Positions 23,076 through 30,415 of a stretch of 31,164 nucleotides of DNA are shown piece by piece. Under the pieces are notes generated by a model that did not search any database, had not been told where the DNA came from, and saw only the letters and a program-made list of their open reading frames with translations. How positions within the stretch are numbered: the stretch's first letter is position 1; each line of letters opens with the position of its first letter. A program made the translations under genes and the position numbers. The stretch is from NCBI GenBank assembly GCA_002296225.1, contig DBHR01000052.1, positions 9,847 to 41,010 on the forward strand. The letters run 5' to 3'. Origin of the DNA: Acidobacteria bacterium UBA823. Its GTDB lineage: Bacteria > Acidobacteriota > Vicinamibacteria > Vicinamibacterales > UBA823.

Positions 23076-24035
23076 TTATGACTGCGAGATCAATCGCAGC
23101 GACCGTCGTCGACGAGAAATCGGTTGACACAAACCTCGAAGCGGACACTGAGAGTCCTTTTCCCGGCGCTCGAATCCGCAAGCACCCGCCATCCCAAGAT
23201 GACAAATCGCGAAGTCATACCGGACGGGATCGCTCGCATCGAGGTCCCGTAGGGAGTCCGTGATTGACGCTGCCATTCGCCAGCCCGGGGAGCGGTAAGG
23301 TGTAAGGCCGAGACATCGGCCAACGCGCATGACGTGTACGTCCAGCGGAACGATTAGCGCCGAAGGTGTGAGGCTCGACCAGCCTCCAGGGTCCAGTTCG
23401 TCCCGCCGAACCATCCAGCGAAGAAACAGATTCAGGCGCTTGCACGCACTACCGGTCGAGGGACGCGGAAAGAAATAGCGCACACCAGGCGCCCTCGGCA
23501 CCCGTCCATACGCTCGGCTCACATCAAGCGCCATCGCCCTCACGCAAAATGACTCGAGCGCGTGAACCACCGGCGTTGCCGAATCGTCAATCCCCTCTGC
23601 GAAAAAGCCCTCGATCGATCCATTTCGATCGACCATCTGCCTGAGTATCCACAGTAGCGCAACGATATCAACGTCGCGCACCCACCGGTGACCGAGCCCG
23701 CGTAATCGGCGCCGCTCGATGATTGGATCGAACGTTCTAATGAAACGGAATGGCGACGGCTCCATAAGAGCCAGCAGTGACTCGAGCGACGCCAACACGC
23801 TTCGCACCCGCCCAAAGGCCAAGCCCGCGGCGCAGAATCCAACAATCTCCCGATCTGCAGTCTCTGGGTAACGCCGGACGATCTGAATCGGATCCGCTGC
23901 CGAGTTGTCTCGGTTGTACCCTGCGTAAAGGCGGTCGAGCCCAGCCCTCAACTGAGCGCGAGATGCAGCAGAGCGGCGAATGCGGGATAGGGGACGGTTC
24001 GTCAAAAAGCTGCGATCGGCTGACCCGCCGCGCAT
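23076..24035 (-). CDS. DUF2400 / TIGR02757 family protein, possibly related to HhH-GPD DNA glycosylases
   Basis: This uncharacterised conserved protein has 319 residues. Family landmarks are DREIVGFCAAGLAFGRV (61-77), GSACKRLNLFLRWMVR (195-210), SALIVPLDVHVMRVGRCLGL (225-244) and DPVRYDFAICHLG. The pieces CKRLN and PLDVHVMRV resemble the helix-hairpin-helix Lys and the VDTH Asp of endonuclease III, and the C-terminus carries four cysteines (278, 286, 297, 303) reminiscent of its Fe-S loop. That link is my inference. It is the last gene of the pyr operon and overlaps pyrE2 by 34 bases from the ATG at 24035; a TTG at 24005 overlapping the pyrE2 stop (TTGA) is an equally plausible start. Confidence 0.85.
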   Translation of the reverse strand: MRGGSADRSFLTNRPLSRIRRSAASRAQLRAGLDRLYAGYNRDNSAADPIQIVRRYPETADREIVGFCAAGLAFGRVRSVLASLESLLALMEPSPFRFIRTFDPIIERRRLRGLGHRWVRDVDIVALLWILRQMVDRNGSIEGFFAEGIDDSATPVVHALESFCVRAMALDVSRAYGRVPRAPGVRYFFPRPSTGSACKRLNLFLRWMVRRDELDPGGWSSLTPSALIVPLDVHVMRVGRCLGLTPYRSPGWRMAASITDSLRDLDASDPVRYDFAICHLGMAGACGFERREKDSQCPLRGLCQPISRRRRSLRLISQS

Positions 24036-24622
24036 AACGGACAGGCATCGGCCTGGTAGTTGTCAGGCGCCCGATACTCGGCGAGCGCCACGTTCGGTAT
24101 GTCAAGAGTCTTGACGACTTCGAGTCGATCGTATATCTCGGCGGTACCAATCGGCGTCCCGCCCGCCTCGGCGACGAGCGTCGCGCAGACACGGAATGTT
24201 TCACCCGTATTGCGAACGTCGTCAGCGAGCAGGACCCGCTTGCCGGAAACCTGAGCAGCGTAAAAACTCCGAAGATGTAGACGACCGTCAGCGCCAACAT
24301 TGAACGGCGCGAACACGCAGGGCGGATGAGTCAACTTACGCCGGCCATCCAAGAGGCCAGCAACAGTATGCGCTAGGAGGGCTCCGCCCGTCACCGGTCC
24401 GGCGACGACCTCAACCTGAGACACGAGTTCGAACGGAAGGACGTCGATAAGGTCCTGCGCGAACCGCCAGATCGTCGATGGCTGGCGGAACAACTGGTGG
24501 GCATTTAAGTACACACGCCCGTGATAGCCGTTGCCGTAGTCGAAATGGCCGTCGACCATCAGAACCTCCAGCCGCTGTAAATCTTTCAGCGCCTTGTCGC
24601 TAACATCACTTTGCCGACTCAC
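24002..24622 (-). CDS. Phosphoribosyltransferase, second PyrE-like paralogue
   Basis: This 206-residue type I phosphoribosyltransferase has the PRPP loop VLLADDVRNTGET (130-142). The N-terminal part, DGHFDYGNGYHGRVYLNAHQL, is a loose echo of PyrE's substrate hood. The C-terminal tail, YQADACPLCAAGQPI, matches the tail of the pyrE copy at 19638. The PRPP loop differs (DDVRNTG rather than EDIVTTG), and the lysine-rich flexible loop of classic OPRT is not obvious. It may be orotate phosphoribosyltransferase or have a changed base specificity. It overlaps the pyrC end by 17 bases and lies inside the pyrR-pyrB-pyrC operon, which supports a pyrimidine role. Confidence 0.85.
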   Translation of the reverse strand: MSRQSDVSDKALKDLQRLEVLMVDGHFDYGNGYHGRVYLNAHQLFRQPSTIWRFAQDLIDVLPFELVSQVEVVAGPVTGGALLAHTVAGLLDGRRKLTHPPCVFAPFNVGADGRLHLRSFYAAQVSGKRVLLADDVRNTGETFRVCATLVAEAGGTPIGTAEIYDRLEVVKTLDIPNVALAEYRAPDNYQADACPLCAAGQPIAAF

Positions 24623-25946
24623 CAGGTATCGATTCTCCTATTGAGGCAAACACCTCGGCACCCGTCACCGCATCGTTCACATAGAGGACCCGGCCACTGA
24701 CAATGGTCGCGGCGACTCCGCCATGCAACTCCCAGCCGTCGAACGGCGTGTTCTTCGCTTTCGAGCGCATAGTCTTCACGTCAACGATCGTGCGCGCGTC
24801 TGGTGCGAGCACGGTCAGGTCAGCGGGCGAACCCACTTCGAGGCTGCCGCCGGCGACACCAAGAATTCTGGCCGGATTCGTTGAGCAGAGTTCTACTAAG
24901 CGACTCAACGACACCACGTCGTGCTGCACAAGGCGATCGAGCGATAGCGCAACGGCGGTTTCGAGCCCCGTAATTCCGAACGGGGCTCGATCGAACTCCA
25001 CCGCCTTCTCGTCGTAGTGATGCGGCGCGTGATCGGTCGCGATAGCATCCACGGAGCCATCGGCTAACCCTTGCAACATGGCATCCCTGTCAGCTGCTTC
25101 GCGTAGTGGGGGGTTCATCTTGGCGTTTGTGTCATAGTTCTTCAGCATCTCGTCAGTTAGGATGAAATGGTGAGGTGTGACTTCGCAGGTCACGGGGATG
25201 TTCCGCTCCTTTCCCGAGCGCACCGCCCGTAGAGCTCCGCGCACGCTTATATGAGCAATGTGCACTGGAGCACCCACCAAGCCGGCCAGCGTCACGTCAC
25301 GTTCGACGATCAGTTCCTCGGCGACGCCTGGGAGGCCGCGCAGTCCGAGGGCGGATGCTTGATATCCCTCATGCGCAACTCCACCTCGAAGTGCCGGATC
25401 CTCACAATGGTCGATAAGAAGCATGTCGAACGACGAGGCATACTCGAGTGCCCGCCGCATCAGCAGTGCATCAGCGACCGGCTGACCATCGTCGGAGACT
25501 GCCACGCAGCCGGCCGCGCGCAACTCTGCAAAGTCCGCGAGTTGCTTCCCCTTCGATTCACGTGACACGGCACCGATCGGATAGACCCTCGCCTGTCCCG
25601 CAGCCTCGGCCCTAGCCAAAATGAGCTCGGTGGTTCCCGCCTGGTCATTGACGGGCTGAGTATTGGGCATGCACGCTACGCTGGTGAACCCGCCGGCTAC
25701 GGCTGCCGTCGTCCCCGTCGCGATCGTCTCTTTGTGCTCCTGCCCAGGCTCCCGCAGGTGCACGTGCATGTCGATGAAACCGGGACATACCACACAGCCG
25801 GGCGGCACCTCGACGACCGCCGCCCCATCGGTTCGCAAACCTGAACCAACTTGTTCAACCACCGCGCCGTCGATCAGCACGTCACAGACAGTGTCGCGGC
25901 TCGCCGCGGGGTCAACTACTCGCCCACCCTTTAAAAGAATCTTCAT
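24606..25946 (-). CDS. pyrC: Dihydroorotase (PyrC)
   Basis: This zinc amidohydrolase cyclises carbamoyl aspartate to dihydroorotate. It has 446 residues, the length of class I (Bacillus/Aquifex-type) dihydroorotases. The metal motif is DMHVHLREPGQEHKE, with His61 and His63. Further ligand motifs are VSDDGQPV, LIDHCEDPAL, HIAHISVRGALRAV and ATDHAPHHYDEK. It begins with the usual MKILLKGGRVVDP. It lies 27 bases downstream of pyrB, so the two are likely cotranscribed; class I dihydroorotases often associate with PyrB. The following PyrE-like gene overlaps its end by 17 bases. Confidence 0.97.
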   Translation of the reverse strand: MKILLKGGRVVDPAASRDTVCDVLIDGAVVEQVGSGLRTDGAAVVEVPPGCVVCPGFIDMHVHLREPGQEHKETIATGTTAAVAGGFTSVACMPNTQPVNDQAGTTELILARAEAAGQARVYPIGAVSRESKGKQLADFAELRAAGCVAVSDDGQPVADALLMRRALEYASSFDMLLIDHCEDPALRGGVAHEGYQASALGLRGLPGVAEELIVERDVTLAGLVGAPVHIAHISVRGALRAVRSGKERNIPVTCEVTPHHFILTDEMLKNYDTNAKMNPPLREAADRDAMLQGLADGSVDAIATDHAPHHYDEKAVEFDRAPFGITGLETAVALSLDRLVQHDVVSLSRLVELCSTNPARILGVAGGSLEVGSPADLTVLAPDARTIVDVKTMRSKAKNTPFDGWELHGGVAATIVSGRVLYVNDAVTGAEVFASIGESIPGESAK

Positions 25947-25973
25947 CGGTCGCCGACACTCAACCGTTGCCCG

Positions 25974-26972
25974 TTACATCTCATCTGGATTTCCAGCCAA
26001 GAGATACAACACCGCCATACGCACCGCCACGCCGTTGGCCACCTGATCCAGCATGACCGAATACGGACCGTCAGCTACTTCCGACGCAATCTCCACTCCG
26101 CGATTCATCGGCCCAGGATGCATGATGATGACATCGGGCTTCGCGCGCTCGACCCGCTCGACCGTGAGCCCATAGACCATAAAGTATTCACGCAGCGACG
26201 GCACGAAATGTCCCAGCATCCGTTCGCGTTGGATCCGAAGCATCATGATGACGTCCGCGCCCTCCGCCGCTTCGTCAAGCCTCGTCGTCGCCGTGACGCC
26301 GAAACGTTCGATGCCAGGCGGAATGAGCGTCGGCGGGCCACACACCCACACCTCGGCACCCAGCGCTCGCAACAGCAGGAGGTTCGACCGAAACACACGA
26401 CTATGAAGCAGGTCTCCGACGATCGCGATCTTCAACCCCTCGATTTGGCCCTTGTGAGCGCGTATCGTAAACCCGTCCAACAGCGCTTGGGTCGGGTGCT
26501 CGTGCATGCCGTCACCCGCATTGATCACCCCAGCACGGCATATGCTCGCAAGCTGGAACGGCGCGCCAGACGCCTGGTGACGCAAAACGATCATGTCGGG
26601 CGCCATGGCTTCGAGGTTACGGGCTGTGTCGAACAAGGTCTCACCCTTCACCATGCTTGAGCCAGCGACCGCTACATTAAGCGAGTCGGCGCTGAGCCGT
26701 TTCTCGGCGATTTCAAACGACGTGCGCGTGCGGGTGCTCGGCTCGTAGAACAGGTTGACGATCGTCTTGCCGCGCAGGGCCGGAACTTTCTTGATCGGCC
26801 TTAGCTCAATCTCCTTCATCGCCTCGGCCGTGTCGAAAATCAGGCTGATCTCATCGCCCTCCAGGTCACCGACGCTAAGGAGATGGCGCGACCGCAGGCC
26901 GGTCCGCAGCTTCGGAGGTGTTGCGCCGGGCTCGCCCGGGACAGCCACCCGGCTCGTGTCGAAGGGCCCCAC
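25974..26972 (-). CDS. pyrB: Aspartate carbamoyltransferase catalytic subunit (PyrB)
   Basis: This enzyme condenses carbamoyl phosphate with aspartate in the first committed step of pyrimidine synthesis. It has 332 residues. Key motifs are YEPSTRTRTSFE with the carbamoyl phosphate-binding STRT (79-82), VKGETLFDTARNL, LRHQASGAP, HEHPTQALLDGFT and IMHPGPMNRGVE. A roughly 25-residue N-terminal extension precedes the conserved start near LLSVGDL. The start is GTG, sharing one base with the pyrR stop (TAGTG), a sign of tight coupling. No regulatory subunit gene (pyrI) is present, consistent with the PyrR-controlled type. Confidence 0.97.
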   Translation of the reverse strand: MGPFDTSRVAVPGEPGATPPKLRTGLRSRHLLSVGDLEGDEISLIFDTAEAMKEIELRPIKKVPALRGKTIVNLFYEPSTRTRTSFEIAEKRLSADSLNVAVAGSSMVKGETLFDTARNLEAMAPDMIVLRHQASGAPFQLASICRAGVINAGDGMHEHPTQALLDGFTIRAHKGQIEGLKIAIVGDLLHSRVFRSNLLLLRALGAEVWVCGPPTLIPPGIERFGVTATTRLDEAAEGADVIMMLRIQRERMLGHFVPSLREYFMVYGLTVERVERAKPDVIIMHPGPMNRGVEIASEVADGPYSVMLDQVANGVAVRMAVLYLLAGNPDEM

Positions 26973-27526
26973 TACGCCTGCCTCCCGGCCGACTTGTCGT
27001 CCTGAATCACAACCTCATCACATCCATCAATTTCCTGCATCCGCACCTGAACGCTCTGAGCGAGCGACGTCGGCAGGTTCTTGCCGACGTAATCGGCCTT
27101 GATTGGCAGTTCCCGGTGACCGCGATCAACCAGAACGATGAGCTGAATCGATTGAGGCCGACCAAAATCGATGAGGGCATCCAGCGCCGCTCGAATCGTC
27201 CGGCCGGTGTAGAGAACATCGTCAACGAGGACAATCCGTTTGTCATCGATCGAAAACGAGATCTCAGTCTGTCGCACCACGGGCTGCGGACCGACCGGCT
27301 GGCGCATTAGGTCATCTCGATACAAGGTGATGTCTAGCGCACCAGTGGGCACCGGCGCCCTAAGGATGTCAAGCAACTTGTCGGCGAGGCGGCGGGCGAT
27401 CACGACACCACGAGTACGAATACCGATGAGCGCGAGTTCGTGCCCGCCCCGATTCCGCTCGCTCACCTCGTGTGCGATTCGCGTGAGCGCCCGACCCATT
27501 AGATCGGCATCCATCACGACCGGCAC
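26972..27526 (-). CDS. pyrR: PyrR: bifunctional pyr operon RNA-binding regulator / uracil phosphoribosyltransferase
   Basis: PyrR binds UMP or UTP and then an RNA loop in the pyr leader, lowering expression; many members also have uracil phosphoribosyltransferase activity. It has 184 residues from the GTG at 27526, which has AGGGGG 5 nt upstream; a GTG at 27532 and an ATG at 27514 are alternatives. The PRPP loop is VLVDDVLYTGRTIRAA (101-116, counted from 27532). Other family segments are ALIGIRTRGVVIARRLA, LDITLYRDDL and LIVLVDRGHRELPIKADYVGKN. It is the first gene of the minus-strand operon and shares one base with pyrB. A PyrR-type RNA loop lies in its leader at 27656-27690. Confidence 0.97.
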   Translation of the reverse strand: MPVVMDADLMGRALTRIAHEVSERNRGGHELALIGIRTRGVVIARRLADKLLDILRAPVPTGALDITLYRDDLMRQPVGPQPVVRQTEISFSIDDKRIVLVDDVLYTGRTIRAALDALIDFGRPQSIQLIVLVDRGHRELPIKADYVGKNLPTSLAQSVQVRMQEIDGCDEVVIQDDKSAGRQA

Positions 27527-27655
27527 GTGCACCCCCTACCTGTAGTCGCGACGCTACAACACACACCATAGGCTGCTGAAACCACGGCAACGGAGATTGT
27601 CAGTTGATTCGAGACGAGCGGATGGAACAAGAAGTGCTGACCTGTCACTACGAGC

Positions 27656-27690
27656 CTCTTTGCGACCTCACAGGGTCACTCCTTAAAGAG
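27656..27690 (-). promoter_or_regulatory. PyrR-binding RNA stem-loop in the pyr leader
   Basis: Read on the minus strand, the leader folds as follows: lower stem CUCUUU/AAAGAG (six pairs), a one-sided purine bulge AAGGA, upper stem GUGACC/GGUCGC (six pairs including one U-G), and hexaloop CUGUGA. The hexaloop fits the known PyrR consensus CNGNGA and is closed by C-G pairs as in that family. It begins at or next to the predicted transcription start, about 130 nt upstream of pyrR. A segment downstream (27638-27645, ACAGGUCA) could pair with UGACC(C)UGU of this loop, offering an alternative fold. Confidence 0.8.
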
Positions 27691-27697
27691 TCCGTTA

Positions 27698-27727
27698 ATT
27701 GTAGCGACGGGCGACGAGGCGTGTCAA
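27698..27727 (-). promoter_or_regulatory. Sigma-70-type promoter of the pyrR-pyrB-pyrC operon
   Basis: On the minus strand TTGACA (27727-27722), an 18-base spacer and TACAAT (27703-27698) form a near-consensus promoter. The predicted start of transcription, about 27691, is directly before the PyrR-binding stem-loop. Confidence 0.8.
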
Positions 27728-27745
27728 TGCGCCGCAGTAGTAATT

Positions 27746-27787
27746 CGTGGTCGTACGTCGGAATGAAGGTAAGTAAACGCGACCACG
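27746..27787. repeat. 8-base inverted repeat upstream of the pyr promoter
   Basis: The arms CGTGGTCG (27746-27753) and CGACCACG (27780-27787) are perfect inverted copies separated by 26 bases. The centres are 34 bases apart, close to three DNA turns. The nearer arm lies 19 bases upstream of the pyr -35 box. It could be a bipartite operator or chance. Confidence 0.35.
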
Positions 27788-27936
27788 TGAGTTTAGCCGA
27801 AGGAGCATCCAAGCACTCCTGTGATATCACCGTCACCGCACCATGTAGCTCATCGCGGGTCACTGACGACGCGGGCCGGCCCCGCCCCAATCGCAGCCAC
27901 ATCCTAGAGCACTGCGAGCCGTCCCGATCTTCAAGG

Positions 27937-27942
27937 TATACT
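27937..27942 (+). promoter_or_regulatory. -10 box at pyrK
   Basis: TATACT ends 6 nt before the pyrK ATG, so the pyrK transcript may start at the start codon and be leaderless. A weak -35-like CTGCGA lies 19 bases upstream. The surroundings resemble the VWFA promoter and its downstream ATG. Confidence 0.45.
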
Positions 27943-27948
27943 GCGAAC

Positions 27949-28782
27949 ATGCCGGTTGATGTGGACGCATGTGTCACGTCCAATGTCCACCTGTCAGACG
28001 ACTACAACGTCGTGCGGCTTGACGCGCCAAAGCTGGCAGTCAGCATTCAACCCGGACAGTTCGTGATGATCAAACCGATCGCCGGACTCGAACCCCTGCT
28101 GCGGCGCCCGTTCTCGATCTTCGAGGTCCTGACGAACAGAAACGGCGTGCGAACAGGATTCGCCCTCCTGAACAAGCGGGTGGGAATCGGCACAGAACTC
28201 CTGTACTCCATCGAGGTCGGCCACCGGATCGGCTGCCTAGGTCCCTTGGGTGTGCCATTCACAGTCGTAGCCCCACCTCACGAAGCTTGGCTCGTAGCAG
28301 GCGGGGTGGGTCTCGCACCGTTCCTCACTTTGGCTGCGGATTTGCGGGGGCACGGTACAGCGACCACGCTGTTCTACGGTGGCCGACGATCAGCCGACCT
28401 GTACTATCTCGACGCGTTCACGCAACTCGGGGTGCGGCTCGTGTTGACGACGGAAGACGGCAGCCAGGGTGAATCCGGGCTGGTAACCGCGCCCTTGGAA
28501 CGTGCGCTTGTGGCTTCGGCAGTATCGGCACAGCCGACGCTCTACGCGTGTGGCCCAACGCCTATGATGAGTGCGGTCGCTAGTTTGGCGACGGCGCACG
28601 GACGGCCATGCCAGGTATCCCTAGAGCCCATCATGGGTTGCGGCATGGGCGGCTGTTACAGCTGTGTCGTCCCGATTCGCAAGAGTGGAAACGACCCGGC
28701 ACACCTCGTCCGCGCCTGCCTCGAAGGTCCAGTCTTCGATGGCCAGCGTGTCGTGTGGGACCGCTTGCAGCACGTGGCCTGA
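27949..28782 (+). CDS. pyrK: Dihydroorotate dehydrogenase B electron-transfer subunit (PyrK)
   Basis: This FAD and [2Fe-2S] subunit passes electrons from PyrD to NAD+. It has 277 residues from the ATG at 27949. The flavin-binding motif is RRPFSIFE (52-59), the nucleotide-binding part begins AGGVGLAPFL (117-126), and YACGPTPMM follows. The iron-sulfur cysteines 231, 236, 239 and 257 lie in GCGMGGCYSC and RACLEG. The chosen ATG starts the conserved domain and has a -10 box 6 nt upstream; no Shine-Dalgarno is visible, in keeping with a leaderless mRNA. A longer in-frame opening from 27604 is not family-like. It is the first gene of pyrK-pyrD-pyrF. Confidence 0.95.
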   Translation: MPVDVDACVTSNVHLSDDYNVVRLDAPKLAVSIQPGQFVMIKPIAGLEPLLRRPFSIFEVLTNRNGVRTGFALLNKRVGIGTELLYSIEVGHRIGCLGPLGVPFTVVAPPHEAWLVAGGVGLAPFLTLAADLRGHGTATTLFYGGRRSADLYYLDAFTQLGVRLVLTTEDGSQGESGLVTAPLERALVASAVSAQPTLYACGPTPMMSAVASLATAHGRPCQVSLEPIMGCGMGGCYSCVVPIRKSGNDPAHLVRACLEGPVFDGQRVVWDRLQHVA

Positions 28783-28805
28783 AATAAGGAGTTCATCGGG
28801 TTAGC

Positions 28806-29741
28806 ATGGACCTGAACGTTGACATCGGTTCGCTTCGCTTGAAGAACCCGTTGATCGCCGCTAGCGGCTGCTTCGGTTATGGCGTGGAGTACGCCGAGGT
28901 TGTCGATTTAGCGGCACTCGGCGGCATCGCGGTCAAGGGACTGTTTTTAACCGAGCGCGAGGGCCATGACCCGGTGCGTATCGTCGAAACACCGGCGGGG
29001 ATGGTTAACGCCATTGGCCTGCAAGGCATCGGTGTCCATCGCTTCATCGCAGAGAAGCTACCTGACTTACGCGCTCGCGGTGCTACGGTCATCGTAAACG
29101 TCTGTGGCAGCACGATTGACGAGTACGTCGAGGTCACCCGCGTGCTCACCGACGCCGAGGGCGTCGACGCTATCGAGCTGAACATCTCGTGTCCTAACAT
29201 CAAAGCGGGCGGCATCACCTTCGGGTGCAACACCGCAGGCACGCGGGAGGTGGTCCAGGCTGTTCGGCGGGTGACGACGCTGCCCATTTTTCCGAAACTA
29301 ACGCCAAACGTCACGGACATCGCCGAAATCGCTGTAGCGGCAGAGGATGCGGGCGCAGACGCAGTCTCCCTCGTCAACACCTTTCTCGCCATGGTCATCG
29401 ACGTCGAAACCCGTCGCCCGAAGCTTGCAAACGGTGTCGGGGGCCTGAGCGGACCCGCCATCAGGCCGATCGCCGTCCGGATGGTCTCTGAATGCCGGCA
29501 AGCCGTGAAGATACCGATCATCGGTATGGGCGGCATCATGACCGCCACCGACGTGCTCGAATTCATCATCGCTGGGGCGACAGCCGTACAAGTGGGCACG
29601 GCCAGTTTCGTGGAGCCTAACCTCTGGCCGAAACTGCTGGCTGGCCTCGAAGAATACCTCGCTCGCCATAACGTAGAACGGGTGCGAGACTTAGTCGGTA
29701 CACTCGCACTGACGGACACGCAGACATGGAGCAGCTCCTAG
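28806..29741 (+). CDS. pyrD: Dihydroorotate dehydrogenase, class 1B catalytic subunit (PyrD)
   Basis: This FMN enzyme oxidises dihydroorotate to orotate; class 1B forms work with PyrK and NAD+. It has 311 residues, the usual length. It starts DLNVDIGSLRLKNPLIAASGCFGYG. The catalytic cysteine is Cys129 in ELNISCPNIK, which marks class 1, and the FMN phosphate site is in IIGMGGIMTATDVLEF and VQVGTASF. It lies 23 bases after pyrK; the best Shine-Dalgarno, AAGGAG (28786-28791), is 14 nt from the ATG, longer than usual. Its last 16 bases overlap pyrF. Confidence 0.97.
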   Translation: MDLNVDIGSLRLKNPLIAASGCFGYGVEYAEVVDLAALGGIAVKGLFLTEREGHDPVRIVETPAGMVNAIGLQGIGVHRFIAEKLPDLRARGATVIVNVCGSTIDEYVEVTRVLTDAEGVDAIELNISCPNIKAGGITFGCNTAGTREVVQAVRRVTTLPIFPKLTPNVTDIAEIAVAAEDAGADAVSLVNTFLAMVIDVETRRPKLANGVGGLSGPAIRPIAVRMVSECRQAVKIPIIGMGGIMTATDVLEFIIAGATAVQVGTASFVEPNLWPKLLAGLEEYLARHNVERVRDLVGTLALTDTQTWSSS

Positions 29742-30415
29742 TCGCCCTTGACGTCGACTCGTCGGATCGCGCGTTAGCACTGGCCGAGGAGTTGAGAGGG
29801 CAGGTCGGCGGCTTCAAGGTCGGTAGCCAGCTTTTCACAGCGGGTGGAACCGAGATTATACGATCGCTGACTGAACGCGGCGATCGGGTCTTTCTTGATC
29901 TGAAATTTCACGATATCCCGAACACCGTGGCTGGCGCGGTGCGGGCAGCTACGGACCTAGGCGTCTGGATGCTCACGGTTCACGCATCCGGTGGCTATGA
30001 CATGCTGCGTGCCGCAAAGACCGCCGCCGGAGACGAAGGTCCGCGGATCGTTGCCGTGACCGTCTTGACCAGCCTAGCTGGAGCGGATTTTACTGCGCTC
30101 GGCATCGCTCGGCCGCTGGCCGACCAAGTCGTCGCGCTGGCCAAACTCTCTCAACGAGCCGGCATCGACGGCGTCGTCGCCTCACCCTTAGAGGTCGGGG
30201 CGATCCGCGCGGCGTGTGGACCAGACTTCACGGTCGTCACGCCAGGCATCAGACCCACAAGCGCGGCACTGGGTGCCGACGACCAGGCACGGACCGCCAC
30301 GGCAGCCAGCGCTGTCGCAGCAGGTGCCAGTTTCCTCGTCGTCGGGCGACCGATCATCGCTGCGAACGACCCGTTGAGTGCAGCGAAGCAGTTGGCCGAA
30401 GAACTCCGTCCATGA
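29726..30415 (+). CDS. pyrF: Orotidine 5'-phosphate decarboxylase (PyrF)
   Basis: This enzyme performs the last step of UMP synthesis, decarboxylation of OMP. It has 229 residues, normal for the short bacterial form. It begins LLVALDVDSSDRAL. Lys31 lies in GGFKVG, and the catalytic Asp58-Lys60-Asp63 network lies in FLDLKFHDIPNT. VTVLTS, VVTPGIRP and VVGRPII complete the phosphate-binding side of the barrel. The start lies inside the pyrD end (16-base overlap), and its stop overlaps the next start (ATGA), so pyrK, pyrD, pyrF and the glutaredoxin gene form one transcript. Confidence 0.97.
   Translation: MEQLLVALDVDSSDRALALAEELRGQVGGFKVGSQLFTAGGTEIIRSLTERGDRVFLDLKFHDIPNTVAGAVRAATDLGVWMLTVHASGGYDMLRAAKTAAGDEGPRIVAVTVLTSLAGADFTALGIARPLADQVVALAKLSQRAGIDGVVASPLEVGAIRAACGPDFTVVTPGIRPTSAALGADDQARTATAASAVAAGASFLVVGRPIIAANDPLSAAKQLAEELRP

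Larger units (their letters stand above)
27533..27948. other. Divergent intergenic region between pyrR and pyrK
   Basis: These 416 bases contain the pyr promoter and PyrR-binding RNA element on the minus strand, an 8-base inverted repeat at 27746-27787, and the pyrK -10 box. The stretch from about 27790 to 27935 holds nothing I can identify. The long plus-strand frame that reads into pyrK from 27604 has no family resemblance before residue 116. I see no intrinsic terminator with a U-run in the pyrR leader. Confidence 0.6.

Noticed and set aside
27815..27840. A second PyrR-type loop on the plus strand upstream of pyrK (CTGTGA present)
   Set aside because: The flanking bases cannot form the required stem and the GG after the loop is missing.
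27604..27948. A 115-residue N-terminal extension of pyrK
   Set aside because: It has no resemblance to PyrK or any known domain and runs over the pyr promoter and PyrR element; the conserved protein starts at the ATG at 27949.
28877..29719. A 280-residue minus-strand open frame opposite pyrD
   Set aside because: It is Ser/Thr/Met-rich shadow sequence with no recognisable motif, fully inside a well-supported pyrD.
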